NCBI RefSeq assembly: GCF_900116895.1
Contig: NZ_FPCF01000001.1
Span: 806,001-870,000, forward strand
DNA: 64,000 bases
Direction: 5' to 3'
Origin: Pseudidiomarina donghaiensis
GTDB lineage: Bacteria > Pseudomonadota > Gammaproteobacteria > Enterobacterales > Alteromonadaceae
The translations under genes and the position numbers were made by a program. The notes beneath the pieces were generated by a model. That model worked only from the letters and a program-made list of their open reading frames with translations. It was not told the DNA's origin and ran no database searches. Shown here piece after piece: positions 1 to 7,047 of this stretch; position 1 is the stretch's first letter, and each line of letters opens with the position of its first letter.

Positions 1-580
1 AAGCAAAGTTTTTCTCTACGAAATCCCAGTTTACTAGGTTCCAGAATGCGTTTAAGTAGTTCGGGCGCGCATTACGATAATCGATGTAATAAGCGTGCTC
101 CCAAACGTCAACGGTTAGGATAGGGGTAACTGACGAGTCAGTTAATGGGGTTTCAGCGTTGCTGGTGTTCACGATAGCTACTGAACCGTCAGCTTTTTTC
201 ACCAGCCAAGTCCAACCTGAACCGAAGTTACCAGCGGCTTGCGCGCTGAATTCTTCTTTGAACTTGTCGAATGAACCGAACGCTGCATTAATAGCGTCCG
301 CTACTGCGCCCGTTGGTGCGCCGCCGCCATTTGGGCTTAGGCAGTTCCAGTAGAACGTGTGGTTCCATACTTGCGCTGCGTTGTTAAATACGCCGCCTTT
401 AGAAGTCTTGATGATGTCTTCGAGTGACTTGCCTTCCATATCGGTGCCTTTTACCGCATCGTTCAGCTTGGTCACGTAAGTTTGGTGATGCTTACCATAG
501 TGGTATTCAATGGTTTCAGCTGAGATATGTGGCTCAAGTGCATTTTTCTCGTAAGGCAATGCTGGTAATTCAAATGCCAT
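1..580 (-). CDS. sodB: Fe superoxide dismutase (C-terminus cut by window edge)
   Basis: Cytoplasmic enzyme that dismutates superoxide to oxygen and hydrogen peroxide. The translation begins [20 protein letters not shown] and carries the family landmarks: the first metal histidine in EYHYGKHH, the second in NHTFYWNCL, and the D and H ligands in [13 protein letters not shown]. The spacing fits the iron-dependent class. The ATG at 578-580 is preceded on the minus strand by a GGAGA ribosome site. The gene runs off the window after ...NFA, so only the last one or two residues are missing. It is divergent from grxD; both act in oxidative stress and iron metabolism. Confidence 0.95.
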   Translation of the reverse strand, partial: MAFELPALPYEKNALEPHISAETIEYHYGKHHQTYVTKLNDAVKGTDMEGKSLEDIIKTSKGGVFNNAAQVWNHTFYWNCLSPNGGGAPTGAVADAINAAFGSFDKFKEEFSAQAAGNFGSGWTWLVKKADGSVAIVNTSNAETPLTDSSVTPILTVDVWEHAYYIDYRNARPNYLNAFWNLVNWDFVEKNFA

Positions 581-818
581 GTCGACTCTCCGTTGTTGTT
601 GAGAAATGAATGTTTGTTGTGGTTTTAAATTCTTGGCATTTTACCATTGAATTCAAAACTTGCTGTCACTATATAGTTAAATTGTGGCACAAAAGTTTAT
701 TTCAAGGGTTAACTTTACCCAAAAGTATAACTTGTTTGTGGCGATTTGGCGTACTGAAAGTGTCATGGACATGTGATAAACTGTGCGCCGTTTGAAACGC
801 TTAATACCTGAGGTAATC

Positions 819-1157
819 ATGGAAACTGTTGAAAAGATTAAGCAGCAGATCGCAGAAAACCCGATTCTGTTATACATGAAAGGTTCTCCGAAGTTGCCAA
901 GTTGCGGCTTCTCTTCGCAAGCTTCACAAGCCCTAATGAGCTGTGGCCAAGCCTTTGCGTATGTCGATATTCTGCAAAACCCTGAAATTCGTGCTGAGCT
1001 GCCTAAATATGCAGACTGGCCAACGTTCCCGCAGTTATGGGTAGAAGGCGAGTTAGTCGGCGGCTGTGACATTATTTTGGAAATGTTCCAAAAGGGTGAG
1101 TTACAAGAATTAATTAATGAAGTGGCTGCGCGTCATCCGGCGCCAGAAGCTGAGTAA
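819..1157 (+). CDS. grxD: monothiol glutaredoxin GrxD
   Basis: Monothiol glutaredoxin of 112 residues. Members of this family bind and deliver [2Fe-2S] clusters with glutathione and BolA-type partners. The CGFS active site is at Cys29 and is followed by the conserved WPTFPQLWV and GGCDI motifs. The ATG at 819 was chosen because GAGG lies just upstream (810-813). An in-frame GTG at 783 would add 12 residues without family similarity. The next gene, 36 bp downstream, is a peroxiredoxin, so the two form a redox pair. Confidence 0.95.
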   Translation: METVEKIKQQIAENPILLYMKGSPKLPSCGFSSQASQALMSCGQAFAYVDILQNPEIRAELPKYADWPTFPQLWVEGELVGGCDIILEMFQKGELQELINEVAARHPAPEAE

Positions 1158-1193
1158 TTTTCGTTTAAACACACAATAAAATGGAGATAAACC

Positions 1194-1799
1194 ATGGGTG
1201 TATTAGTAGGTCGTAAGGCTCCTAACTTTACTGCTGCTGCAGTATTAGGCAACGGTGAAATTGTTGAAAACTTCAACTTGTTCGAGCAAATCAAAGGTAA
1301 AAAAGCAGTTATCTTTTTCTACCCACTCGACTTCACTTTCGTATGTCCTTCTGAGTTGATCGCATTTGATCACCGTTTAGAAGAATTCAAAAAGCGCGGC
1401 GTTGAAGTGATTGGTGTGTCTATCGACTCACAATTCACGCACAACGCATGGCGTAACACTGCCGAAGCTGACGGCGGCATCGGTGAAGTGAAATATCCAT
1501 TGGTTGCAGACGTGAAGCACTCTATCTGCCGTGCTTACGACGTTGAGCACCCAGAAGCTGGCGTTGCTTTCCGTGCGTCGTTCTTAATCGACGAAGACGG
1601 CGTTGTACGTCACCAAATCGTGAACGACTTACCATTAGGTCGTAACATTGACGAAATGATTCGTTTGGTTGACGCGTTGAACTTCCACCAGAAGCACGGC
1701 GACGTATGCCCAGCTGGCTGGAAAGAAGGCGACGAAGGTATGAAGGCTGATCCGAAAGGCGTTGCTGATTACCTGTCTAAAAACGCTAACAAGCTGTAA
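1194..1799 (+). CDS. typical 2-Cys peroxiredoxin
   Basis: Thiol peroxidase of 201 residues that reduces hydrogen peroxide and organic hydroperoxides, recycled by thioredoxin or AhpF-like reductases. The peroxidatic Cys51 lies in DFTFVCPSE and the resolving Cys172 in DVCPAGW near the C-terminus, which defines the typical 2-Cys (Prx1/AhpC) class. A GGAGAT ribosome site precedes the ATG. Codon choice is strongly biased toward common codons, which suggests high expression. A strong hairpin terminator follows after a short repeat tract. Confidence 0.95.
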   Translation: MGVLVGRKAPNFTAAAVLGNGEIVENFNLFEQIKGKKAVIFFYPLDFTFVCPSELIAFDHRLEEFKKRGVEVIGVSIDSQFTHNAWRNTAEADGGIGEVKYPLVADVKHSICRAYDVEHPEAGVAFRASFLIDEDGVVRHQIVNDLPLGRNIDEMIRLVDALNFHQKHGDVCPAGWKEGDEGMKADPKGVADYLSKNANKL

Positions 1800-1808
1800 A
1801 TACGAAGA

Positions 1809-1840
1809 GCGTTATTCGTTATTCGTTGTTCGTTATTCGG
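1809..1840 (+). repeat. GTTATTC heptad-like tandem repeat
   Basis: Degenerate direct repeats of GTTATTC / GTTGTTC lie between the peroxiredoxin stop and its terminator. The same heptad reappears at 46957-47031 between two tRNA-Glu genes, there with an inverted half. No coding potential is evident. Confidence 0.6.
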
Positions 1841-1865
1841 AAGAGTGAAAACGAACGATCGGAAA

Positions 1866-1893
1866 GGTCGCCCTTGGGCGGCCTTTTTTATTT
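1866..1893 (+). terminator. rho-independent terminator of the grxD-prx transcript
   Basis: GGTCGCCC, a three-base loop and GGGCGGCC, followed by TTTTTTATTTT. It ends the peroxiredoxin transcript and sits at the 3' end of the convergent racemase gene. Confidence 0.85.
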
Positions 1894-2577
1894 TAGGGCG
1901 GAAGCGACGGCTCTCGCGGCGTGAATTTCGGTGGTGTCGTAGAGTTTTATGGTGGTGTCCAATTGGTTTATGAGTAAGCTAATTTCAGTGCAGCCTAAAA
2001 CAACTCCTTCGGCGCCGAATTCGGCCATTTCTTGTATAATCTCTAAGTAATCTGCTTTCGAATTTGCTTCTATTTTTCCAAGACACAATTCGTTAAAAAT
2101 AATCTCGTGTACACGGTTGCGCTGTGCTGAGCTCGGCACAACCACGCAAATGCCGTGATCTTCTAGGCGCTGCCGATAGAAGTCTTGTTCCATGGTGAAC
2201 TTGGTGCCGAGTAGGGCAACGGTTGTGATGCCATCGGCCTGCAAGGCCTCTGCCGTGGCATCGGCAATGTGCAGCAATGGAATGTTCACGGCCAACTCAA
2301 TTTCTGGCGCTACTTTGTGCATGGTGTTGGTGGCTAAAACAATAAAGTCAGCCCCTGCGGTTTCAAGAGCTTGCGCTGCTTCGGTGAGAATTTCGGCGGT
2401 ACCGTCCCAGTCGCCGGCATGCTGCAATGGTTCGATTTCGGCAAAATCAACGCTGTATAGAATGAGCTTGGCTGAGTGCAAACCACCGAGTTGCTCACGT
2501 ACTTTCTGATTAATTAGCCGGTAATAGGTTTGCGTGGATTCCCAGCTCATACCGCCAATAACACCGATGGTTTTCAT
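1888..2577 (-). CDS. aspartate/glutamate racemase family protein, YgeA type
   Basis: Cytoplasmic cofactor-independent amino-acid racemase of the Asp/Glu racemase superfamily, 229 residues. The N-terminus MKTIGVIGGMSWEST and the motifs ATNTMHK and LGCTEI are typical. The usual first catalytic cysteine is replaced by Thr83, while the second, Cys196, is kept. From memory, E. coli YgeA has the same Thr/Cys pair and acts on L-substrates. The ATG at 2577 overlaps the toxin stop codon as ATGA; a longer start at 2592 lies inside the toxin gene and adds five poorly conserved residues. It is therefore the third gene of the toxin-antitoxin operon. Confidence 0.85.
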   Translation of the reverse strand: MKTIGVIGGMSWESTQTYYRLINQKVREQLGGLHSAKLILYSVDFAEIEPLQHAGDWDGTAEILTEAAQALETAGADFIVLATNTMHKVAPEIELAVNIPLLHIADATAEALQADGITTVALLGTKFTMEQDFYRQRLEDHGICVVVPSSAQRNRVHEIIFNELCLGKIEANSKADYLEIIQEMAEFGAEGVVLGCTEISLLINQLDTTIKLYDTTEIHAARAVASALK

Positions 2578-2837
2578 TCGTAGTGGCTCCATAATCGCAG
2601 TATTTTAACTGTTTGTTCGCTCTCAACTACTTGATAAACCAAGCGGTGTTGAATGTTAATTCGTCGCGAATAAGTGCCGGCTAAGTCACCAACAAGTTTT
2701 TCAAACGGCGGCGGAATTTTAAATGGATTTTCTGCAATGACATGAAGTAATTCCAACGCTCGTTGTTTTAGGCCGCAAGCTGCTAACTTTTTCGCGTCTT
2801 TTTGTGATTGCTTGGTATAAACCAACGTCCATGTCAC
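2574..2837 (-). CDS. yoeB: Txe/YoeB-type toxin (RelE superfamily mRNA interferase)
   Basis: Toxin of 87 residues. In this family the protein binds the ribosomal A site and cuts mRNA. The C-terminal half shows the YoeB pattern: LAGTYSRRINIQHRLVYQV followed by LRLWSHYE, close to the WSRRITEEHRLVY and YHY of E. coli YoeB. Its start overlaps the antitoxin stop as ATGA, so antitoxin is translated first. The last residues HYE differ from the usual catalytic HYH end. Activity is inferred, not shown. Confidence 0.85.
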   Translation of the reverse strand: MTWTLVYTKQSQKDAKKLAACGLKQRALELLHVIAENPFKIPPPFEKLVGDLAGTYSRRINIQHRLVYQVVESEQTVKILRLWSHYE

Positions 2838-3076
2838 CAGTTAAGCTCCTTGTCACAGTCTTTTGTATTCGTTTCCATACCTTGTCGAATAGACTCGCGC
2901 ATACCTGGAATAGATAACAAGTACAAAGTCTCTTGAATAGCGTTCCAGTCTTGCTCGGACAGCAATACTGCATTATTTCGTTTACCAGAAATGATAATGG
3001 GCTGGTGCGATTCCGCCGTTTCATCAATAAGACGATATAGGTTACCGCGGGCTTCGGTCACGGAGATATTAGACAT
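2834..3076 (-). CDS. yefM: Phd/YefM-family antitoxin
   Basis: Antitoxin of 80 residues. The N-terminal DNA-binding Phd/YefM fold is recognisable in SNISVTEARGNLYRLID and in PIIISGKRNNAVLLSEQDW. The C-terminal tail (GMETNTKDCDKELNW) is acidic and would neutralise the toxin. Family members repress their own promoter, and a matching promoter with repeated sites lies directly upstream. It is the first gene of a three-gene unit: antitoxin, toxin, racemase. Confidence 0.88.
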   Translation of the reverse strand: MSNISVTEARGNLYRLIDETAESHQPIIISGKRNNAVLLSEQDWNAIQETLYLLSIPGMRESIRQGMETNTKDCDKELNW

Positions 3077-3109
3077 AGTACACCTTTTATTAATTCCTAA
3101 ATTGACTAA

Positions 3110-3147
3110 AGTGTACGCTATTGCGAACGTACGTCAATACGAACGTA
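3110..3147 (-). promoter_or_regulatory. promoter and likely operator of the antitoxin-toxin-racemase operon
   Basis: On the minus strand, TTGACG (3132-3137) and TACACT (3110-3115) are spaced by 16 bp. The 8-mer CGAACGTA occurs twice with a 16-bp period (3124-3131 and 3140-3147), overlapping the spacer and the upstream edge of the -35. This is consistent with autoregulation by the antitoxin. Confidence 0.6.
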
Positions 3148-3304
3148 AGTGTAAAATTGAGCACATGCATCAATATATGTTCACCTTGTGACCTACGGTA
3201 TTTGTCGCTAGATTACATCTAGCATAGATCAATTGCTTCGATGGGAAATTACGAGATTAGCAGCGTATTATTTCAACTTTACTCACACAAGAAGGAGCTT
3301 GCAG

Positions 3305-3622
3305 ATGAAACATTGGTTGATTGCTTTTAGCTTATTTTTTATCAGCTTTTCAGCTTTAGCGAATAAATGTGCGTTTCGCATTAGTGGCGGCGAGCTCATT
3401 CGCTGTGGCATGTCGAAAATTGAGGTGATGAACCATTTAGGACAGCCTGAACTGACGAGTACTGAGTCGCTTGGTGTGAATGATGGCTTTGGTCATGGAG
3501 GACAAACCGTGGAATCTTGGTCATATGTTGCGGTTGGTGACATTGGTGGGGAGTATTATCTAACCGTCCGATTTGCTGAAAGTAAGGTCATCGGAATTGA
3601 GTCAGAGCAGGTCAATCGCTAA
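3305..3622 (+). CDS. secreted DUF2845-like protein
   Basis: Protein of 105 residues with a clear signal peptide (MKHWLIAFSLFFISFSALA) and a mature part of about 85 residues. The pattern C-G-M-S-K-x-E-V and G-Q-P-E-L is that of small DUF2845 periplasmic proteins, whose function is not known. The start at 3305 follows AAGGAGC with good spacing; an upstream ATG at 3233 would bury the signal peptide. Two cysteines in the mature part (C21 and C37) could form a disulfide. Confidence 0.7.
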   Translation: MKHWLIAFSLFFISFSALANKCAFRISGGELIRCGMSKIEVMNHLGQPELTSTESLGVNDGFGHGGQTVESWSYVAVGDIGGEYYLTVRFAESKVIGIESEQVNR

Positions 3623-3624
3623 CC

Positions 3625-4416
3625 ATGGCGGAGCAAGTATTTATTGGGGTTGATGTTTCCTGTGCGCTGAAAAAGCGCATCCCCATTGTGTTTGCGGTGA
3701 AGCGCAAAGGGCGACTGGTGCCGTTGCCGGCACGGCATTTACCGATGAAAGCGCCTTATGGGCATGGTAATCGGTATGTGATTGAGCACCAGCGAAACCT
3801 CGATTACGCCAAAGCGGTGCGCGACTATGTGCTAGAAGTGTGTGATCATTTTGGGGTGCAGCCAACGTGCATCGGCGTTGATTCGCCGCTGCGCCCGCGC
3901 GCTGAAGCCCTTGATTACCGAATTGCTGAACGGGCTTTAAACCAGGCCGGCATTAGCTGCTACAAAACTCCCTCAGCCACTGAGTTTGAGGCTATTAAGG
4001 CTAAAGCACGGCAGCATTTGGCTACCGGTGGTGAGCTACAACGCATGCCACATGCCATGCAATTGTGGATGTTGGCGGGCATTGAGATTGCTCGTGAGAT
4101 GGCCACCATAGCACCCGTTCGTGAAGTATTTCCGCAAGCCAATATTCGCCTGTTAATTCCTAACGCGCCACACAAGAGTGGCAAAGGCGTGCCGCTGTTG
4201 CAATTGCAAGCACTCGCGAAGCAGACGGGGTGGCCGCTCACGCAAGAAGAGTGGAAAGCGTTAAAACAGATTAGCGCTGGAGGTACGCATGACCAAGTGG
4301 ATGCCTACAGTGCCGCCTGGGTGGCAAGTTTAGCTGACACTGACATTGATATTTTTGGTGATATTCGGCAACAAGACGCCATTTGGGTGCCGTGCCGCAG
4401 AATAATTGAGCTATAG
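3625..4416 (+). CDS. DUF429 family protein (RNase H-like fold predicted)
   Basis: Protein of 263 residues. It starts with an acidic strand, VFIGVDVSCA, has a second acidic motif at CIGVDSPLRPR, and ends with GTHDQVDAYSAAWVA. This spacing of aspartates is that of DUF429, a family predicted to be RNase H-like nucleases. No biochemical role is established that I know of. It starts 2 bp after the preceding stop codon, so it is probably co-transcribed with it. The ATG follows the sequence AATCGCTAACC without a strong ribosome site, suggesting translational coupling. Confidence 0.75.
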   Translation: MAEQVFIGVDVSCALKKRIPIVFAVKRKGRLVPLPARHLPMKAPYGHGNRYVIEHQRNLDYAKAVRDYVLEVCDHFGVQPTCIGVDSPLRPRAEALDYRIAERALNQAGISCYKTPSATEFEAIKAKARQHLATGGELQRMPHAMQLWMLAGIEIAREMATIAPVREVFPQANIRLLIPNAPHKSGKGVPLLQLQALAKQTGWPLTQEEWKALKQISAGGTHDQVDAYSAAWVASLADTDIDIFGDIRQQDAIWVPCRRIIEL

Positions 4417-4472
4417 TCATAACATTGGCAGCCAATAGTGGCGGATTAGCCAATATCAGTGGGGCATAGGTT

Positions 4473-4751
4473 ATGAATAACAGTGAACAGGGTCTTTTCG
4501 GCTACTTAAAAAGCGGTTTTTCATCGGGCTTGGGTTGGCTAATTAGCTTGGGCTATTTATTGGCATTTATATTTGCCGGCCTGCTTATTTTTTGCGGTTA
4601 TAAATTCTTTACCGTAGCAGCAGACCAGCAACTTTATTGGGGCGTTTGTTTTATTGTCAGTTTTATTGCGCAAGTAGCAACAAAGCTTTGGATATTCATG
4701 CAAACCAACCACAACCGCGTGATGCATGAACTACGTCGCTTGAAAAAATAA
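4473..4751 (+). CDS. small inner-membrane protein, function unknown
   Basis: Protein of 92 residues that I do not recognise. It has a short polar N-terminus and two hydrophobic helices (about residues 20-45 and 55-75). The basic tail (NRVMHELRRLKK) should lie in the cytoplasm by the positive-inside rule. The gene ends 1 bp before the convergent dbpA stop codon, leaving no room for a separate terminator. Confidence 0.6.
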   Translation: MNNSEQGLFGYLKSGFSSGLGWLISLGYLLAFIFAGLLIFCGYKFFTVAADQQLYWGVCFIVSFIAQVATKLWIFMQTNHNRVMHELRRLKK

Positions 4752-4752
4752 T

Positions 4753-6144
4753 TTAAAGGGCCCTAGCGCGAAATCGTTTGCCTTTTATTTTGTCGTTATT
4801 GATAAGCGACAACGCATGTTTAGCGCTGGTGTTATTTACCGTGACGAACGACCACTGATTTTGCACTTTTATTTTACCAATATCAGCCATAGTGAGTTTA
4901 TTGTCGCGCGTTAATGCGCCAACAATGTCGCCTGGACGCAGTTTGTCCTTTTTACCGCCACTTATTTGCAAGGTGACTAAATCGCTTTTTAATGGTTTCG
5001 CTGCGTTTGGCGGCTCTGGTAATGGCTGCAATTTAATCGGCGCTGCCATGTCGTCTTCCAGCAAACGCATTTTGTAATCGTCTTGCGGGCCAATCAAGGT
5101 TACTGCAAGCCCTTCAGCGCCTGCACGCCCGGTACGCCCAATACGATGGGTGTGGGTATCAAGGTCATGGGCCATATTCACGCTAATCACTAAATCAAGC
5201 TCGGCAATATCAAGGCCGCGGGCGGCAACGTCGGTGGCCACTAATACGCGCGTGCTACCGTGGCTGAACTGGATCATGGTTTGATCGCGATCTTTTTGTT
5301 CTAAATCACCATGTAGCGCCAATGCACTAAAACCCTTGGCAGCTAATTTGTCGGCAATGGTTTGCGCTTCGGCTTTGGTATTACAAAACACCATGGCATT
5401 GGCCGGCTGCAAGTCTAATAGTAATTGCTGTACGGCATAGGCAGCAAAGGTGTCGGCTAAATCATAGAAGCGCTGCACAATTTTCGCTTTCGTCTGCGTG
5501 GAGGCCACTTTAATGTGCTCAGCCTGCGGCGTGACCTGCTTGGTTAATCGCGCTATGCCCGACGGATAAGTTGCGCTAAACAGCATGTTTTGTCGTGTGT
5601 TCGGCGTTTTGGCGATAATCGCTTTCATATCGTCTTGAAAGCCCATTTCCAGCATGCGGTCAGCTTCATCAAGAACCAAAGTGTTCAGTTTTGAAAAATC
5701 GAGGCGCTGTTGACTTAAGTGATCAAGCACGCGGCCAGGCGTACCCACCAATACATGCGCACCGTGCTCAAGCGAAGCAATTTGACTGCGCGCCGGTACG
5801 CCGCCGCAAAGCGTCAGAACTTTGACGTTGCCCATGGTTTTGGCTAATCCACGAATAGTTTCAGCAACTTGCTCGGCCAGTTCGCGGGTAGGGCATAACA
5901 CCAATGCCTGCGGTGAAAAATGGTTGGTATCAAGTTTGGCTAAAATTCCAAGCGCAAACGCTGCGGTTTTGCCCGAGCCAGTTTCTGCCTGCACCACCAC
6001 GTCATCGCCACGCAAAATAATAGGCAAACTTAAGGCCTGTACTGGCGTTGTTTGGGTGAATCCGGCGTCTTTAACGCTGGTTAATAGTAATTGTGGCAGT
6101 GGCAAATCTTTAAATGACGTTACTGCAGGCGTGGCTTCAGACAT
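4753..6144 (-). CDS. dbpA: ATP-dependent RNA helicase DbpA
   Basis: DEAD-box helicase of 463 residues that remodels 23S rRNA during assembly of the large ribosomal subunit. Q motif (FTQTTPVQ), Walker A (AETGSGKT), DEAD (LVLDEADRM), SAT (LFSATY) and motif VI (HRIGRTGR) are all present. The C-terminal domain, about residues 390-463 (KDKLRPGDIVGALTRD...), is the DbpA RNA-binding domain that recognises 23S hairpin 92. This separates it from the other DEAD-box gene at 18.0 kb. Its length matches E. coli DbpA. Confidence 0.95.
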   Translation of the reverse strand: MSEATPAVTSFKDLPLPQLLLTSVKDAGFTQTTPVQALSLPIILRGDDVVVQAETGSGKTAAFALGILAKLDTNHFSPQALVLCPTRELAEQVAETIRGLAKTMGNVKVLTLCGGVPARSQIASLEHGAHVLVGTPGRVLDHLSQQRLDFSKLNTLVLDEADRMLEMGFQDDMKAIIAKTPNTRQNMLFSATYPSGIARLTKQVTPQAEHIKVASTQTKAKIVQRFYDLADTFAAYAVQQLLLDLQPANAMVFCNTKAEAQTIADKLAAKGFSALALHGDLEQKDRDQTMIQFSHGSTRVLVATDVAARGLDIAELDLVISVNMAHDLDTHTHRIGRTGRAGAEGLAVTLIGPQDDYKMRLLEDDMAAPIKLQPLPEPPNAAKPLKSDLVTLQISGGKKDKLRPGDIVGALTRDNKLTMADIGKIKVQNQWSFVTVNNTSAKHALSLINNDKIKGKRFRARAL

Positions 6145-6287
6145 GATGATAAATCGCTTGTTAAAAATAAGGCGTCAGTATAGCAGAGTCTTTGTTTAGG
6201 TTTTCTAATTCTGGTTCGGTAATTATTCTTGCGCGAATTTTCGCGGTTGGTTAAATTCCAACTAATTCACAAAAGGACTAATTTAAG

Positions 6288-6902
6288 ATGCTGCGCAGAA
6301 ATGGAACCGTGATTAGTTGGAATGCTGACAAAGGCTATGGCTTTATTCAATCTGCAAACAATCAGCAGCAATTTTTTGCGCATATTACAGCTTTTTCAAA
6401 TCGGCGCCGCCAACCTGCTATCGGTGACCATGTTACCTTTATGGAGCAACGCCAAGCAGACAATAAACATCGCGCTATAGACATTGACTATGTGCATACC
6501 AAGCTCAGCTTTGCTCTATTACCCATTCTAACCATTGCCGTCGCCTATATTGCAGTTATCGCCTATCTCGGTTTGCTCGGCTATTTACCCGTTCAGCTGT
6601 GGTTGATCTTCACATTTGTCAGCGTAATTGCTTATGTTTTTTATGCTCTCGATAAAAAAGCGGCACTTAACAATAAACGCAGAACGCCAGAAGATTGGCT
6701 GCAATTTTTAGCATTAATGGGTGGTTGGCCAGGGGCCTTAATAGCGCAACAGCAATTTCGTCATAAAACGCGTAAAACATCGTTTCGGGTGGTGTTTTAT
6801 TTAGCGGTACTGATAAACATAGCCACGATTACTTTTTATATTTTGGAAAAAGACACGATTATTCAATGGATAAAAAGCACTCTGGGTGCGATAAGATTGT
6901 AA
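6288..6902 (+). CDS. cold-shock domain / DUF1294 membrane protein
   Basis: Fusion protein of 204 residues. Residues 1-66 form a CspA-like cold-shock domain with the nucleic-acid-binding motif KGYGFIQ and FFAHITAF. Residues about 75-195 form a DUF1294 membrane region with four hydrophobic segments and the conserved MGGWPGALIAQQ. The pairing of these two domains is common in proteobacteria, but the role is unknown. AAAGGA precedes the ATG. It is divergent from dbpA. Confidence 0.85.
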   Translation: MLRRNGTVISWNADKGYGFIQSANNQQQFFAHITAFSNRRRQPAIGDHVTFMEQRQADNKHRAIDIDYVHTKLSFALLPILTIAVAYIAVIAYLGLLGYLPVQLWLIFTFVSVIAYVFYALDKKAALNNKRRTPEDWLQFLALMGGWPGALIAQQQFRHKTRKTSFRVVFYLAVLINIATITFYILEKDTIIQWIKSTLGAIRL

Positions 6903-7047
6903 AACTATAACTTTTGTCATGCGAAATTCATAAAAGCATGGTTAAATACGCTCGTTTATGTCGCGATTTGATTAAAATGCGATCAATTCAGGCTGAAAAC
7001 ACTCGATGTATACACCAATAATATTAAAAAATATAAAAGGTAAATCG

